Shown here: positions 46,366-55,829 of the stretch, in pieces
How the letters are laid out: each line of letters opens with the position of its first letter
How positions within the stretch are numbered: position 1 is the stretch's first letter
Assembly (NCBI RefSeq): GCF_000422465.1
Contig: NZ_KE383843.1
Span: 484,271 to 548,270, forward strand
Direction of reading: 5' to 3'
Length of the DNA: 64,000 bases
DNA from: Paenibacillus harenae DSM 16969
GTDB lineage: Bacteria > Bacillota > Bacilli > Paenibacillales > Paenibacillaceae
Translations under genes and position numbers: made by a program
The notes under the pieces: generated by a model
What the model saw: only the letters and a program-made list of their open reading frames with translations
Database searches by the model: none
Told to the model about the DNA's origin: nothing

Positions 46366-48096
46366 TTATTTGACGCTGTTATACCATTCGTTCACTTCCA
46401 TCTTAATTTGCTCGCCGCCGGACTTCTTCCAGTTTCCTACCATGGCGTCGAAAGCATCGACAGGCTGTTGACCGTAAATGATTTTGCTGAAGGTTTCGTT
46501 CAGCAGCTTATTCAGCAGCTCGTTTTTGCTTTGCATCGTTTCCGTTAACGGACCCATGTAGTAGTTTTTCATACGGATATCCTGCTGGTCCATAACAACC
46601 TTCATCGCATCCGTATTTTCCTTCAGACGGGTGTTGAACTCCTGCTTCTCATACGGCGTAGCCGGTTCTGCTCCGCCTGCCAGCTTCACATGCGTTTCGG
46701 CATATAGAGTCGGAATACGAGCGCCTTCATACGTAAGCGTGTAATAAAGCGGCGGCGCCGTTTGATCCTTCAGACCAGGGAACAGCTCAGGGTATTTCGC
46801 AATGTCGGCCGTAATCGATCCGTCAGGCAGCGTAGCGTAGTCGTAGCCCTCTGCGAAGCCCTTCTCGAATTCGCTGCCCGGCTGCGGATTCGCCATATGA
46901 TCGAAGAACCAGTTGTAATAGTGTAAAATCGCTTCCGGATGCTCCGAGTTTTTGTTGATGAACACGTAGCCGTTCGCAGGCGGATTGCCTCCGGCGGAAC
47001 CGATTTTGCCATCCGGGCCTGCAGGCACGGGATAAGCTTTATATTTCGCGCCCGGAACGTTATTCAGCAAGTCCGGGAAAGGCCAAGCAGGCAGCCAGTT
47101 CGGTCCGAATACGATGCCCGCTTTGCCCTTCGTGAAGAGCTCCGCGCCGGTCGACTCGTCAAGCAGCGCCGAATCCTGCGAGATGTAGCCCTTGTCCAGC
47201 CACTCCTTCAGCTTGCCGAGCGCCTGCTTCGCGGCCGGATTGATCGAGCCGTGCTCCAGCTTGCCGTCAGCCGATAGATTCCATTGGCCGGGCATCGTGC
47301 CGAATGCGCCGAAGACAAAGCCGATGTCCGTCATCCAGTTGCTGAAGCCGTTCTTAAAGCCGGTTGCAAGGCCAAGGGTATTCGCGCTGCCGTCTCCGTC
47401 AGGGTCGCCTTTAACGAAAGCGTCCATGACCGTCTCCATCTCGTCAATCGTCGCCGGCGCCTTCAGGTTAAGCTTCTCCAGCCAATCCTCGCGAATCCAC
47501 ATCACATGGTCCGCATTGTATGCATAATCAAGAATCGGCAGCGCCATCTTCCCGCCGTCGCGGGTAATCGGCAGCCAGATTGTCGGATCAAGATCAAGAC
47601 CCGCTTTGTACGTTTCATTCGCGTATTGGTCGACCAGATCGCCAACCGGCATGAACTGGCCGGAATCGATCAGCATATTAACCGTTTCCAGGTCTCCACG
47701 GTAAACGACGACATCCGGCATCTCCTCGCCGGAGGACAGCATCAGGCGAAGCTTTGTTTTGTAAGCGTCGTTCGTGTTGGTAACGACCCAATCGTATTTG
47801 ATGTCAATGCCCAGCCTTTCTTTAATGAGCCGGGTATGAACGTTATCCTCTATGGTTTCGCCTTCCTTGAAGACCGATCCGTTCTGGTTAAGGCCCCATA
47901 CGGTGGAAAGCGTAACCGGCGTCGTATATTTGCCGTCTTTAAATCCTTCCTCGGCAGCCGCATTGCTTGGAGCCGCATCGTCCCCTCCGGTATTACCGCC
48001 GGTATTGGCCGGCTTGTTGCCGTTGTTGCTGCCGGAGCAAGCCGCAATCGCAAGCGCCATCGACAATACGATAAGAATGGATAACAACTTTTTCAT
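46366..48096 (-). CDS. Extracellular solute-binding lipoprotein, oligosaccharide ABC transporter
   Basis: This receptor should capture an oligosaccharide outside the cell for import. The 576-residue product begins with a signal peptide and lipobox IAACSGS (Cys20), then a Gly/Asn-rich linker. The body contains segments of the large LplA/YtcQ-type binding proteins (MLSSGEEMPDVVVYRGD, PDGDGSANTLGLATGF, GKAGIVFGPNWLPAWPF). It is the last gene of an operon with two permeases and ends at a strong terminator. No ATPase gene is nearby; such systems usually share one encoded elsewhere. The sugar cannot be told. Confidence 0.92.
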   Translation of the reverse strand: MKKLLSILIVLSMALAIAACSGSNNGNKPANTGGNTGGDDAAPSNAAAEEGFKDGKYTTPVTLSTVWGLNQNGSVFKEGETIEDNVHTRLIKERLGIDIKYDWVVTNTNDAYKTKLRLMLSSGEEMPDVVVYRGDLETVNMLIDSGQFMPVGDLVDQYANETYKAGLDLDPTIWLPITRDGGKMALPILDYAYNADHVMWIREDWLEKLNLKAPATIDEMETVMDAFVKGDPDGDGSANTLGLATGFKNGFSNWMTDIGFVFGAFGTMPGQWNLSADGKLEHGSINPAAKQALGKLKEWLDKGYISQDSALLDESTGAELFTKGKAGIVFGPNWLPAWPFPDLLNNVPGAKYKAYPVPAGPDGKIGSAGGNPPANGYVFINKNSEHPEAILHYYNWFFDHMANPQPGSEFEKGFAEGYDYATLPDGSITADIAKYPELFPGLKDQTAPPLYYTLTYEGARIPTLYAETHVKLAGGAEPATPYEKQEFNTRLKENTDAMKVVMDQQDIRMKNYYMGPLTETMQSKNELLNKLLNETFSKIIYGQQPVDAFDAMVGNWKKSGGEQIKMEVNEWYNSVK

Positions 48097-48222
48097 CCCT
48101 TTGAACCCCCATAAGTTATTTTTTTGTAAAAATGCAACGATAATCCATCGTCAGTAACAAATATAATGTTGAGAATAATATTTATAAAGACCAATATTTT
48201 GTTATCCATACCTTTTTATCGC

Positions 48223-49101
48223 CTATTCCTTCACGGCCCCTAAAATAATGCCTTTCACAAAAAAACGCTGCAGGAATGGATACACGATCAAAATCGGAAG
48301 CGTTCCGATGAAGATCTGCGCTGATTTGACCGTACGCTGGGAAATGTTTTTCAGCTCGTTTATATCCGGGTTGATTTTGTTGAAATCCTGCTGGACGATG
48401 ATCGTTTGGAGGAACGTAGATAACGGGTATTTCCGGTAATCGGTAATATACAACAGCCCGTCGAACCACGAATTCCAATGCGTAACCATCGTAAATAACG
48501 AGATCGTCGCAAGCGCAGGCATCGAAATCGGCAAATAAATGCTCCACAAGGTCCGGAATTGGCCGGCTCCGTCGATTAACGAAGCCTCCTCCAGCTCCTT
48601 CGGCACCGCTCGGAAAAAGTTCATCAGCAGCACCATATTAAAGACATTAACCGCGCCGGGCAGCACAAGCGCCCAAATGGTATTCATCAGATCCAGGTTG
48701 CGGATCAGCATGTACGCCGGCACAATCCCGCCGCTGAACAGCATCGTGAACAAGAAGTACCACGTGTAAACCGAACGGCTGCGGAACATGCCGTTATCCT
48801 TGGACAGCGCATAACCGGCCAATATCATAAGGGCCATGCCGACGGCTGTCCCGAGCAGCGTCCGCTCTACGCCGACAAGCATAGCATTGTGAAAATTATC
48901 GTTGTTTAACGTCTTCGCGTACGCATCCCAATTGAAGCCGATCGGCCACAGCCCGACCAGGTTCGCGTTAGCCGGCGAGCTGGCGCTGAAGCTGACCGCC
49001 AGAATATGAATAAGCGGCAGGATGCACGATACGCAAATGAGCGTAAGCAGCAAATAATTGAATACGGAAAAGGTTCGATAACCCGCTGATTTATGGTACA
49101 T
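48223..49101 (-). CDS. Carbohydrate ABC transporter permease (MalG/YtcP type)
   Basis: This inner membrane permease has about six transmembrane segments (FSVFNYLLLTLICVSCILPL to IFIGTLPILIVYPFLQRFF) and the EAA loop EEASLIDGAGQFRTLWSIYL that contacts the ATPase. ATG 49101 (MYHKSAGYR) and ATG 49104 are adjacent candidates behind AAGGA; the first gives 292 residues. The end KGIILGAVKE is typical of YtcP-like permeases. It lies between the other permease and the binding protein in the same direction. Confidence 0.93.
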   Translation of the reverse strand: MYHKSAGYRTFSVFNYLLLTLICVSCILPLIHILAVSFSASSPANANLVGLWPIGFNWDAYAKTLNNDNFHNAMLVGVERTLLGTAVGMALMILAGYALSKDNGMFRSRSVYTWYFLFTMLFSGGIVPAYMLIRNLDLMNTIWALVLPGAVNVFNMVLLMNFFRAVPKELEEASLIDGAGQFRTLWSIYLPISMPALATISLFTMVTHWNSWFDGLLYITDYRKYPLSTFLQTIIVQQDFNKINPDINELKNISQRTVKSAQIFIGTLPILIVYPFLQRFFVKGIILGAVKE

Positions 49102-49226
49102 CATTCTCATCCTTTTTTGTGGAACTTTTAATTTCAAGCAGTAAGACCTGTCGGCGTCCATATCTATGAACGCAAACGTGTGGTGAAATATAAGCCTGGT
49201 TATACGAGGTAAACTTATCTTATACT

Positions 49227-50186
49227 TTAAAAAATACGGTAGCCTGCATATTTGAATGCCAACCGGTAAGAGAAGACGATCAAAATCAAGCCGATTAACG
49301 ATTTGAACAGCCCTACGGCAGTTCCAAAGCTATACTGCCCGTTCAGAATCGCCGTCCGGTACACAAACGTATCGATAATGTCGCCCTTGTCATAGACGAG
49401 AGAATTGTACAAATTAAAAATTTGGTCGAAGCCGCCGTTCAAAATATTACCGAGCGACAGCGTGCCTACGACGACCGCGATCGGAATCATCGCAGGCATT
49501 GTGATGTGAATCGTCTGCTTCCAGCGCGTTGCCCCGTCGACCTCAGCCGCTTCGTACAGCGAAGGATTGACGCCCGACAAGGCAGCGAGAAATACAATCG
49601 TATTGAAACCGAAATTTTGCCATATATCGCTGACGACAACGGTGAAGCGGAACCAATCACCCTCCATCAGCCAAGGAATCGCGCCGATTCCAAGCCCGTT
49701 AAGCACTTGATTGACAACGCCCTCGCTGCCCAGCATATCGGTCAATATCGCGCCTAGAATAACCCACGAGATAAAATGCGGCAAATAAACCAGCGTCTGA
49801 ACGACGCGCTTAAACAGCATCTTCCTGACCTCATTAAGCAGAATCGCGAAGACAAACGGCACGATCAGCCCGAAGACGATTTTGAGACCCGAAATAATTA
49901 ACGTATTCCAAATGACCTGTTTGCTGTCCGGATACTCGAACATGAACCGGAAATGTTCCATGCCGATAAATTTTGACCCCAGCATGCCGTCGTAAGGTTT
50001 AAAATCTTGAAAAGCCATGATCAGCCCGCTCATCGGCACATAGGCGAATATAAATGTGGCGATGGCTGCCGGCAGCAGCATGAGATGCAAGGGCCATGTG
50101 CGACTCCATTTCTCTCTCGACCGGTTTAGTTGTTTGTTCGCCTGTGAAGTTGACTGCTTCAGCGGTTCGTTTATCGCACTTTCCAC
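49227..50186 (-). CDS. Sugar ABC transporter permease (LplB/YteP type)
   Basis: The partner permease has about six transmembrane segments and the EAA loop YEAAEVDGATRWKQTIHITM. The N-terminal region LHLMLLPAAIATFIFAYVPM is typical of LplB. The preferred start is GTG 50186, 7 nt after AAAGGGG, giving 319 residues; ATG 50204 lacks a ribosome site. It is the first gene of the transporter operon, divergent from the sensor kinase with repeats in between. Confidence 0.9.
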   Translation of the reverse strand: MESAINEPLKQSTSQANKQLNRSREKWSRTWPLHLMLLPAAIATFIFAYVPMSGLIMAFQDFKPYDGMLGSKFIGMEHFRFMFEYPDSKQVIWNTLIISGLKIVFGLIVPFVFAILLNEVRKMLFKRVVQTLVYLPHFISWVILGAILTDMLGSEGVVNQVLNGLGIGAIPWLMEGDWFRFTVVVSDIWQNFGFNTIVFLAALSGVNPSLYEAAEVDGATRWKQTIHITMPAMIPIAVVVGTLSLGNILNGGFDQIFNLYNSLVYDKGDIIDTFVYRTAILNGQYSFGTAVGLFKSLIGLILIVFSYRLAFKYAGYRIF

Positions 50187-50222
50187 TGCGGTGCCCCTTT
50201 CCATGTCAAAATAAGATTGTTT

Positions 50223-50267
50223 TTTATCAGCTCTCCTGTATGATAATTTTATCAGTTCGATCTCCTG
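50223..50267. promoter_or_regulatory. Direct repeats in the transporter / two-component intergenic region
   Basis: TTTATCAG occurs at 50223-50230 and 50248-50255, each followed by TCTCCTG (50232-50238 and 50261-50267). Paired direct repeats about 25-29 bp apart are what AraC-type response regulators bind, so this is an operator candidate for the neighbouring regulator. Confidence 0.45.
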
Positions 50268-50331
50268 TTCTATAGACCACGTTCTTTGGAAGCATGCCAT
50301 TTTGTTGACTTAAATAAGAGAGGGTAGAGCT

Positions 50332-52059
50332 ATGCGCCTCAGAGAAAATACGTTTGCTAAAATAACATCCTTAATCGTACTCTTGCTCATTCCGATCATA
50401 ATTCTGTATACGCTTTCCATCCAGACAAGCATCGATGTCATTACGCAAGAGATGAAATCGCTGAAGCAAAAAGACATCACCTTCCTGGCCAGCGAGATTG
50501 ACAAAAGCGTAACGACGCTGTCGACGCTCGGCTTCCTGCTCAGCGAGGATATCCATATCCAGCAGCTGCAGAACCTTCATCTTATTGAAAGCGCCTATGA
50601 ACGCAACGCCGAGAAGCTTCGCATTCTCGAGCGGCTGCGGCTGCTGAACGTCGCGCAGCGCTGGGACACCCAATACAGTATTTACGCGCCTGCCAGCGAA
50701 CAAATTGTATCCACCAATACCTATCTCACGTACGACCTGGAGTCGGTGAAACGAATCCTAACGCCGAATTGGTCCTATAAAGAAATGACGATTCAAAATT
50801 TGAAGCAAAACCGGTTCGTGCGCCATATCGTTAAGCCAAAGAGCAAAACGGACGATATCGAAAGCGCAGGGATTATCGTCGAAATATCCTTTCCGGAGGA
50901 GCATATTATCCGGGATCTGGATGCGTTCAAACATGCCGGGAAAGGCGATCCGTTCCTCCTGCATCCGAACGGGGCCGGGGCTATCGAGAGCCGGTCTACG
51001 AACGCGGACATGCTGGCGGAAATTACGAAGATGATTCAAAGCTCGACGGTTGAAGAGGTTTCCAACCGGATCTTGAAGGTGGACGGCGCCTCCTTCCTCG
51101 TTACAACCGCGCATATCAAGACGCTCGACTGGTACCTTGTCGATTATGTGCCGCTTGCCGATATTCTGAAACCGATCGTCGCGAGCAGGAGCCTGTTCTA
51201 TGGCTCTGTCACGCTGCTGCTTGTTATGAGCATTTTGGCCGGCTATCTGCTGTACCGCAACGTACAGCGGCCGATCGGTTTATTGATCCGGAATGTAAAG
51301 CGGCTTCAAGAAGGCAATTATTCGACCCGTATAACGGTGAACCCGCGAAACGAATTTACGTATTTGTTCCAACGCTTTAACGATATGGCCGCCCACACGG
51401 AGCAATTGATCCAGAAGGTTTATGTGGAGGAGCTCAGAAGACGGGAAGCGGACGTAAAGCAGCTGCAATCGCAGATCAATCCGCATTTTCTTTATAACTG
51501 CTTTGCGCTTATCCGCAGCCTGGCGCGGCTCGATAAGAAGGAATCGGTCATGAAGCTTGCCATGCATCTGTCCAAATATTACCGGTATACGACCCGGGTG
51601 GAAAAGCTGACCGCAACCGTCAGCGAGGAGCTGCAGCTGCTGGAAAGCTATTTGGAAATCCAGCAATTCCATATCCGGCATCTGTCGTACCGCATCGAAG
51701 TTCCCGAAGCGATGCAGGAGCTCGAGATTCCCAGGCTGCTGCTTCAGCCGGTCGTCGAAAATGCGGTGCTGCACGGCATTGAAAGGCATGAAGGCGACGG
51801 CATGGTTACGATTACGGGAGAACATAACGAGCGCGGCTATACGATCAAAGTGGAGGATAACGGGATCGGCATGTCGGAGGAGCAGTTGCGCACGCTGGAG
51901 AAACGCATTACGCATCCTCCCGACGACAATTCCGGCTGCGCGCTATGGAATGTCCGGCAGCGTCTCCATTATCAATTCGGGCCGGAAGCCTCGGTTGTCT
52001 TCCGGCTTCGTTCGGAGGGCGGCATCGCCGTCTATTTAAACTGGCCGAGGAGTCCGTAA
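50332..52059 (+). CDS. Sensor histidine kinase, YesM type
   Basis: This membrane kinase senses an extracellular signal, probably a sugar or its loaded binding protein. Of 575 residues, TM1 lies at about 11-30 and TM2 at about 282-303 (FYGSVTLLLVMSILAGYLL), enclosing a large external sensor domain. HAMP follows, then the His-kinase domain with the phospho-acceptor His in QSQINPHFLYNCFALIRS, the N box VVENAVLHGIE and the G box VEDNGIGMS. The ATG follows GAGAGGGTAGA. It is co-directional with the response regulator and divergent from the transporter. Confidence 0.95.
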   Translation: MRLRENTFAKITSLIVLLLIPIIILYTLSIQTSIDVITQEMKSLKQKDITFLASEIDKSVTTLSTLGFLLSEDIHIQQLQNLHLIESAYERNAEKLRILERLRLLNVAQRWDTQYSIYAPASEQIVSTNTYLTYDLESVKRILTPNWSYKEMTIQNLKQNRFVRHIVKPKSKTDDIESAGIIVEISFPEEHIIRDLDAFKHAGKGDPFLLHPNGAGAIESRSTNADMLAEITKMIQSSTVEEVSNRILKVDGASFLVTTAHIKTLDWYLVDYVPLADILKPIVASRSLFYGSVTLLLVMSILAGYLLYRNVQRPIGLLIRNVKRLQEGNYSTRITVNPRNEFTYLFQRFNDMAAHTEQLIQKVYVEELRRREADVKQLQSQINPHFLYNCFALIRSLARLDKKESVMKLAMHLSKYYRYTTRVEKLTATVSEELQLLESYLEIQQFHIRHLSYRIEVPEAMQELEIPRLLLQPVVENAVLHGIERHEGDGMVTITGEHNERGYTIKVEDNGIGMSEEQLRTLEKRITHPPDDNSGCALWNVRQRLHYQFGPEASVVFRLRSEGGIAVYLNWPRSP

Positions 52060-52098
52060 TCTGAAGCGCGATTACGATAAGAAAAGGAGAGATGCAAA

Positions 52099-53712
52099 TT
52101 GTACCAATTGCTTATTGTAGATGATCAGCCGGATCTGGTAGAGGATCTGGCAAGCATGCTGCCCTGGGAAAGCGTAGGCGTCGCCTCCGTCTACCGGGCG
52201 AATTCCGGGCAAGAGGCGCTGGAGATTATGAATGTAACGCCGGTCGACATCGTCATTACCGATATTCGGATGCCGGGCCTATCCGGACTTGACCTGATCG
52301 AGCAGATTAGAGCTTCATGGAATCATGTCAAATGCATTCTTTTGTCCGGCTATAACGACTTCGAATATGCCAAGCGCGCGCTGCAGCATCAGGCGAGCGA
52401 TTACCTGCTGAAGCCGGCGGAGGACGAGGAGCTGCTGAACGCCGTCAGCAAAGCTGTAAGCGAGCTGGAGGATCGCTGGCAGGAGGTCACTTCCCATCAA
52501 AGCGCGCTTTCGTCGCTCAGAAGCAATCTGCCGATCCTCCGCAGCCATCTGCTGCTTGAGCTTCTGAAAAGCCGCGCCACCGGATTAGCCGAGCTGAAGG
52601 AGAGGCTTCAAATGCTTGAGCTGCCGTTTACGGCTCCCTCAGGCTGCTGCCTGATGCTGCTAAGACCGGAGGATTACTTTGACGAGCAGAACGAAAAGGA
52701 TAGCTCCCTGCTGGAATATGCGATATGCAACATTGCGGAGGAGATTTTCTCGGATGAATACAGCCTTTGGTACACCAAGGACGAATACGGCTATCTGGTA
52801 TTTCTGTTGACGAGGAAGAAGGATGCCCTGTCGGCGGAGCCGATGAATATCCATCAGATCGAGCGGAAAACGGCTCAGCTCCAGCACTGCGTGAAGCTGT
52901 ACCTGAAAGGCACCGTCTCGCTTGTATTAAGCAAGCAGGCCGCCTTTCCAGACGACGTTCAGGGCACCTATGAGCTGTCGCTGAGCAGCTTCCGCCAACG
53001 AATCGGCAGCGAGCGGGGGTTCCAGTTGACGCTGGCGGAGGATGCGGAGCAAGGAGAAGCCAACTCCTTATCCCGTTTGTACCATCCTCCCCTGCTTATT
53101 CATTTGCTGGAGGCAGGCCAGTGGGACGCCATCGATGAGAAGCTGAATCTGGCTTTCGAGGAATTAGAGCAGAAATGGGGAGACTCGCATGAGCATATCT
53201 TGGAAACCTATTTCATGATCGTAAGCTCGCTCAGCTTCTCCATTCATAAAAATAAGCTGTGGATGGCCGAGCTGATGGGGGCGGAATACAACCAGCTGCT
53301 GAACGGCCCTCATTTTCATACGGTCAAGCAGCTGCGTTCCTGGACAACAAGCGTGCTGCAGGCATATCGGGAGCACATGAGCGGCAAAGTGCAGGATTCC
53401 CGCTCCAACCTCGTACAGAAGGTACAGGAATACGCCTCCGGCCATCTGGAGGACGCGTCACTGCAATCCATAGCCGAGCATGTGTTCCTGAACCCGTCCT
53501 ACCTGTCCAAAATCTATAAGCTCGAAACGGGCGAAGGCATCAGCGACTACTTGTCGCGCCTTAAAATGGCGAAGGCCGCCCATATGCTCCGTTCCACGCC
53601 GGATAAAATATACGAAATCGCCGCCAAGGTCGGCTATATGAAAACAAGCTATTTCATCAAGGTGTTCAAGGACCGATACGGCATGACGCCGCAGGAATTC
53701 CGCGATCGTTAG
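52099..53712 (+). CDS. AraC-type response regulator, YesN type
   Basis: This is the cytoplasmic partner of the sensor kinase and presumably activates the divergent transporter genes. The receiver domain has acidic Asp8 and Asp9, the phospho-acceptor Asp55 in VITDIRMPGLSG, and Lys in LLKPAEDEE. The C-terminal ~100 residues are an AraC DNA-binding domain (LQSIAEHVFLNPSYLSKIYK, IYEIAAKVGYMKTSYFIKVF). The start is TTG 52099, 8 nt after AAGGAGA. Its stop codon overlaps the stop of the convergent metallo-hydrolase gene. Confidence 0.95.
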   Translation: MYQLLIVDDQPDLVEDLASMLPWESVGVASVYRANSGQEALEIMNVTPVDIVITDIRMPGLSGLDLIEQIRASWNHVKCILLSGYNDFEYAKRALQHQASDYLLKPAEDEELLNAVSKAVSELEDRWQEVTSHQSALSSLRSNLPILRSHLLLELLKSRATGLAELKERLQMLELPFTAPSGCCLMLLRPEDYFDEQNEKDSSLLEYAICNIAEEIFSDEYSLWYTKDEYGYLVFLLTRKKDALSAEPMNIHQIERKTAQLQHCVKLYLKGTVSLVLSKQAAFPDDVQGTYELSLSSFRQRIGSERGFQLTLAEDAEQGEANSLSRLYHPPLLIHLLEAGQWDAIDEKLNLAFEELEQKWGDSHEHILETYFMIVSSLSFSIHKNKLWMAELMGAEYNQLLNGPHFHTVKQLRSWTTSVLQAYREHMSGKVQDSRSNLVQKVQEYASGHLEDASLQSIAEHVFLNPSYLSKIYKLETGEGISDYLSRLKMAKAAHMLRSTPDKIYEIAAKVGYMKTSYFIKVFKDRYGMTPQEFRDR

Positions 53713-54725
53713 ACAGCGGATAAAGCGAAGTGGAATACGCCGTCCGACAGCGTCGAGGAAATAAACCCTTTCCGTTCCAAATAGACGAGATGGGCGATCG
53801 TCTCCGACATTGCAAACCGCAAATTATGAGCGTTCCCGCGCAGACGGCTGCCGAACAGCGTCTCGCACATGGCGAATGCCGTGCGGGGCTCTTCGGCAAG
53901 CAGCTCGCGCATCCGCAGCAGCCTGCGTTCATGATGCTCCTGCAGCTCTGTTATGCGTCCGGCAAAGTCGGTGAACGGATCACGGTGCCCTGGCAAGGCA
54001 AGCGTTACCTTATACTGCCGCAATTCGTCCAGGCTGTTAAGAAAAACAGCCAGCGGATCTCCGCTTTCTCCCGGTACGACGCTGATATTCGGCGTAATAC
54101 GAGGCAGCACCTGGTCGCCGCACAGCATCCAGCCCCGCTCCGAATTATAGAAGCATAGCTGGCCGTTCGCATGTCCGGGCGCGTCGATCAGCTTCCAGCT
54201 CGTCCCGCCGATCTCCATGCTGTCTCCCGCCTGCATGTAAGTTACCTCCGGCTGGGGGGAGACCATGGCTGTAAAAGTGGACAAATTAGCCCCGATGGCC
54301 GCTCTCAGCTCGGCAGGCATGCCATGCTCCGCATATAGGTTCTGCAGTTCTTCAGCGAACGTGCTGTTCTCGCTCCAAAGCCTAATCGCGTAGGCATGAG
54401 ACCGCCTTGACAGGTATACCTTTGCCCCGCTCTTCTCCTGCACGTAACCGGCGAGGCCGTAATGATCGGGGTGCTGATGCGTAAGGATAATCCGTGTGAT
54501 ATCCGTCCATTGTATACGATGCGTACGCAATGACTCGTCCCACATCCGGATCGCGGCATCCGTCCGCAAGCCCGGATCGATCAGCGTATAGCCCTCCGTC
54601 TCCGGAATCAGGTAGCTGTTCACCCATTTCAACGAGAATGGAACGGGGACCTTCACTTGAATCCATCCTTTTTCCAGTACGACCGTACGATTTGATTCAT
54701 CTTCAAATTGTGCTTTCATCGTCAT
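53709..54725 (-). CDS. MBL-fold metallo-hydrolase
   Basis: The 338-residue product has the two-metal motif THQHPDHYG (His83, His85, Asp87, His88), a further His in APGHANGQLCF, Asp in LCGDQVLP and His in LPGHRDPF. A C-terminal helical domain (winged-helix-like) follows, as in glyoxalase II-like and lactonase-like members. The substrate is unknown. Its ATG overlaps the methyltransferase stop by 4 nt, so the two are coupled. No terminator separates it from the convergent regulator gene. Confidence 0.9.
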   Translation of the reverse strand: MTMKAQFEDESNRTVVLEKGWIQVKVPVPFSLKWVNSYLIPETEGYTLIDPGLRTDAAIRMWDESLRTHRIQWTDITRIILTHQHPDHYGLAGYVQEKSGAKVYLSRRSHAYAIRLWSENSTFAEELQNLYAEHGMPAELRAAIGANLSTFTAMVSPQPEVTYMQAGDSMEIGGTSWKLIDAPGHANGQLCFYNSERGWMLCGDQVLPRITPNISVVPGESGDPLAVFLNSLDELRQYKVTLALPGHRDPFTDFAGRITELQEHHERRLLRMRELLAEEPRTAFAMCETLFGSRLRGNAHNLRFAMSETIAHLVYLERKGFISSTLSDGVFHFALSAV

Positions 54726-55462
54726 TTCGCCCTTCCTGCCATAATCATGCGCGGCGAATAAACGGCATCGTATTCCGATTCGTCGTAATGGCCGTACAAC
54801 CGCTCAAGCTCAAGGGCGCAATCGGTCAAATGGCGCGTAAACCAATCCAGGCCGTACAATCTGACCCTCTCCAAATATTGCCTCGGCTGCGCGTTCGGTT
54901 CGTATACCGTAATTTCCTTCTGTACCCAACCGTCCCGAATCGACCGAACCTCCTCAATATGAAGCCCCGTCTCCGAATCGACCCGCTCGGACCATGGAAC
55001 CAGGTGCTGCTCGACATAGACCGGATTAAGAAAATCAATGAGAAAAGAGCCGCCCGTTCGCAATACTCGCCGTATGTCACGCAGCACTTTCACGTTTTCG
55101 TCCTCGATCGAGAAATAGCCGAAGGAAGTGAACAGATTAACCGTCGCATCGAAGCTCCCCGCTTCGAAAGGCAGCTCGCGCATATCGCCCTCGATCCAAT
55201 TCACGGCACCAGATTCATCATTCCCGCGCGCCTCATCTAACAAGGCCGGGGATAAATCAATTCCTGTCGCCGAATATCCTAAGCTTGACAGCGCGAGCGA
55301 ATGCCTTCCCGTGCCGCAGCCGATATCGAGCACTTCTGCGCCCTTCGGCAGCTGCAGCCAATCTACCATTTGCCGCACCTCGTTGCCGGCTTGCATACAA
55401 TTACGATGTTTATAGACAAGCATATAATCATTGCCAAAGCTCTGTTCGTACCATGGTTTCAT
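54722..55462 (-). CDS. Class I SAM-dependent methyltransferase
   Basis: The Rossmann-type methyltransferase has motif I VLDIGCGTGRHSLAL, then GYSATGIDLSPALLDEA and WIEGDMRELPFEAGSFDATV. The start is ATG 55462 (MKPWYEQSFGNDYM), 9 nt after AAGGAG, giving 246 residues; the TTG six codons upstream lies within that site. The substrate is unknown. It is the first gene of a two-gene operon with the metallo-hydrolase. Confidence 0.9.
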   Translation of the reverse strand: MKPWYEQSFGNDYMLVYKHRNCMQAGNEVRQMVDWLQLPKGAEVLDIGCGTGRHSLALSSLGYSATGIDLSPALLDEARGNDESGAVNWIEGDMRELPFEAGSFDATVNLFTSFGYFSIEDENVKVLRDIRRVLRTGGSFLIDFLNPVYVEQHLVPWSERVDSETGLHIEEVRSIRDGWVQKEITVYEPNAQPRQYLERVRLYGLDWFTRHLTDCALELERLYGHYDESEYDAVYSPRMIMAGRAK

Positions 55463-55541
55463 TTCGCCGCGCTCCTTCAAGATGAAACTTACCGCTCGTT
55501 TCTTTAATCGATATGATTACTTATTTTACTTCAATTGCTCC

Positions 55542-55631
55542 ATGCCCGCAAAACCGGTTTGGAATTGGAATAATTTATCTCTATCGGAGCAAGCTATGCA
55601 AGCGGAAACGGCTGCACGATTTTTCCAATGA
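55542..55631 (+). pseudogene. Remnant frame before the decayed GerB fragment
   Basis: A short frame (MPAKPVWNWNNLSLSEQ to ETAARFFQ) ends in TGA overlapping the ATG of the GerB-like fragment by 4 nt. This ATGA coupling is the arrangement seen in the intact receptor operon of this window. It may be the C-terminal end of a lost A-subunit gene; its sequence alone does not prove this. Confidence 0.4.
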
Positions 55632-55774
55632 ACCGCTATTTCTTCTACAATTTCATCTTTGTCAGCTTCATTAATCTCAGGCTGTACGTGCCGCACATCC
55701 TGATCACCTTCCGGTATGCTGGCGCCGTTTCGTCACTGATCGCGGGGGCAGTTAGCGGCGCCATTTTGGTCTAA
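55628..55774 (+). pseudogene. Truncated GerAB-like germination permease
   Basis: Forty-eight residues (MNRYFFYNFIFVSF..., then VPHILITFRYAGAVSSLIAG) resemble the N-terminus of GerAB-type permeases and then stop at TAA. The remaining ~300 residues are missing and a Ger(x)C remnant follows within 60 bp. It is a deletion remnant. Confidence 0.7.
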
Positions 55775-55829
55775 ATGTACACGAGCGCTAGCCCGCTAGC
55801 CGGGTAAAGGACTGCCCGAAATTTTGAAG

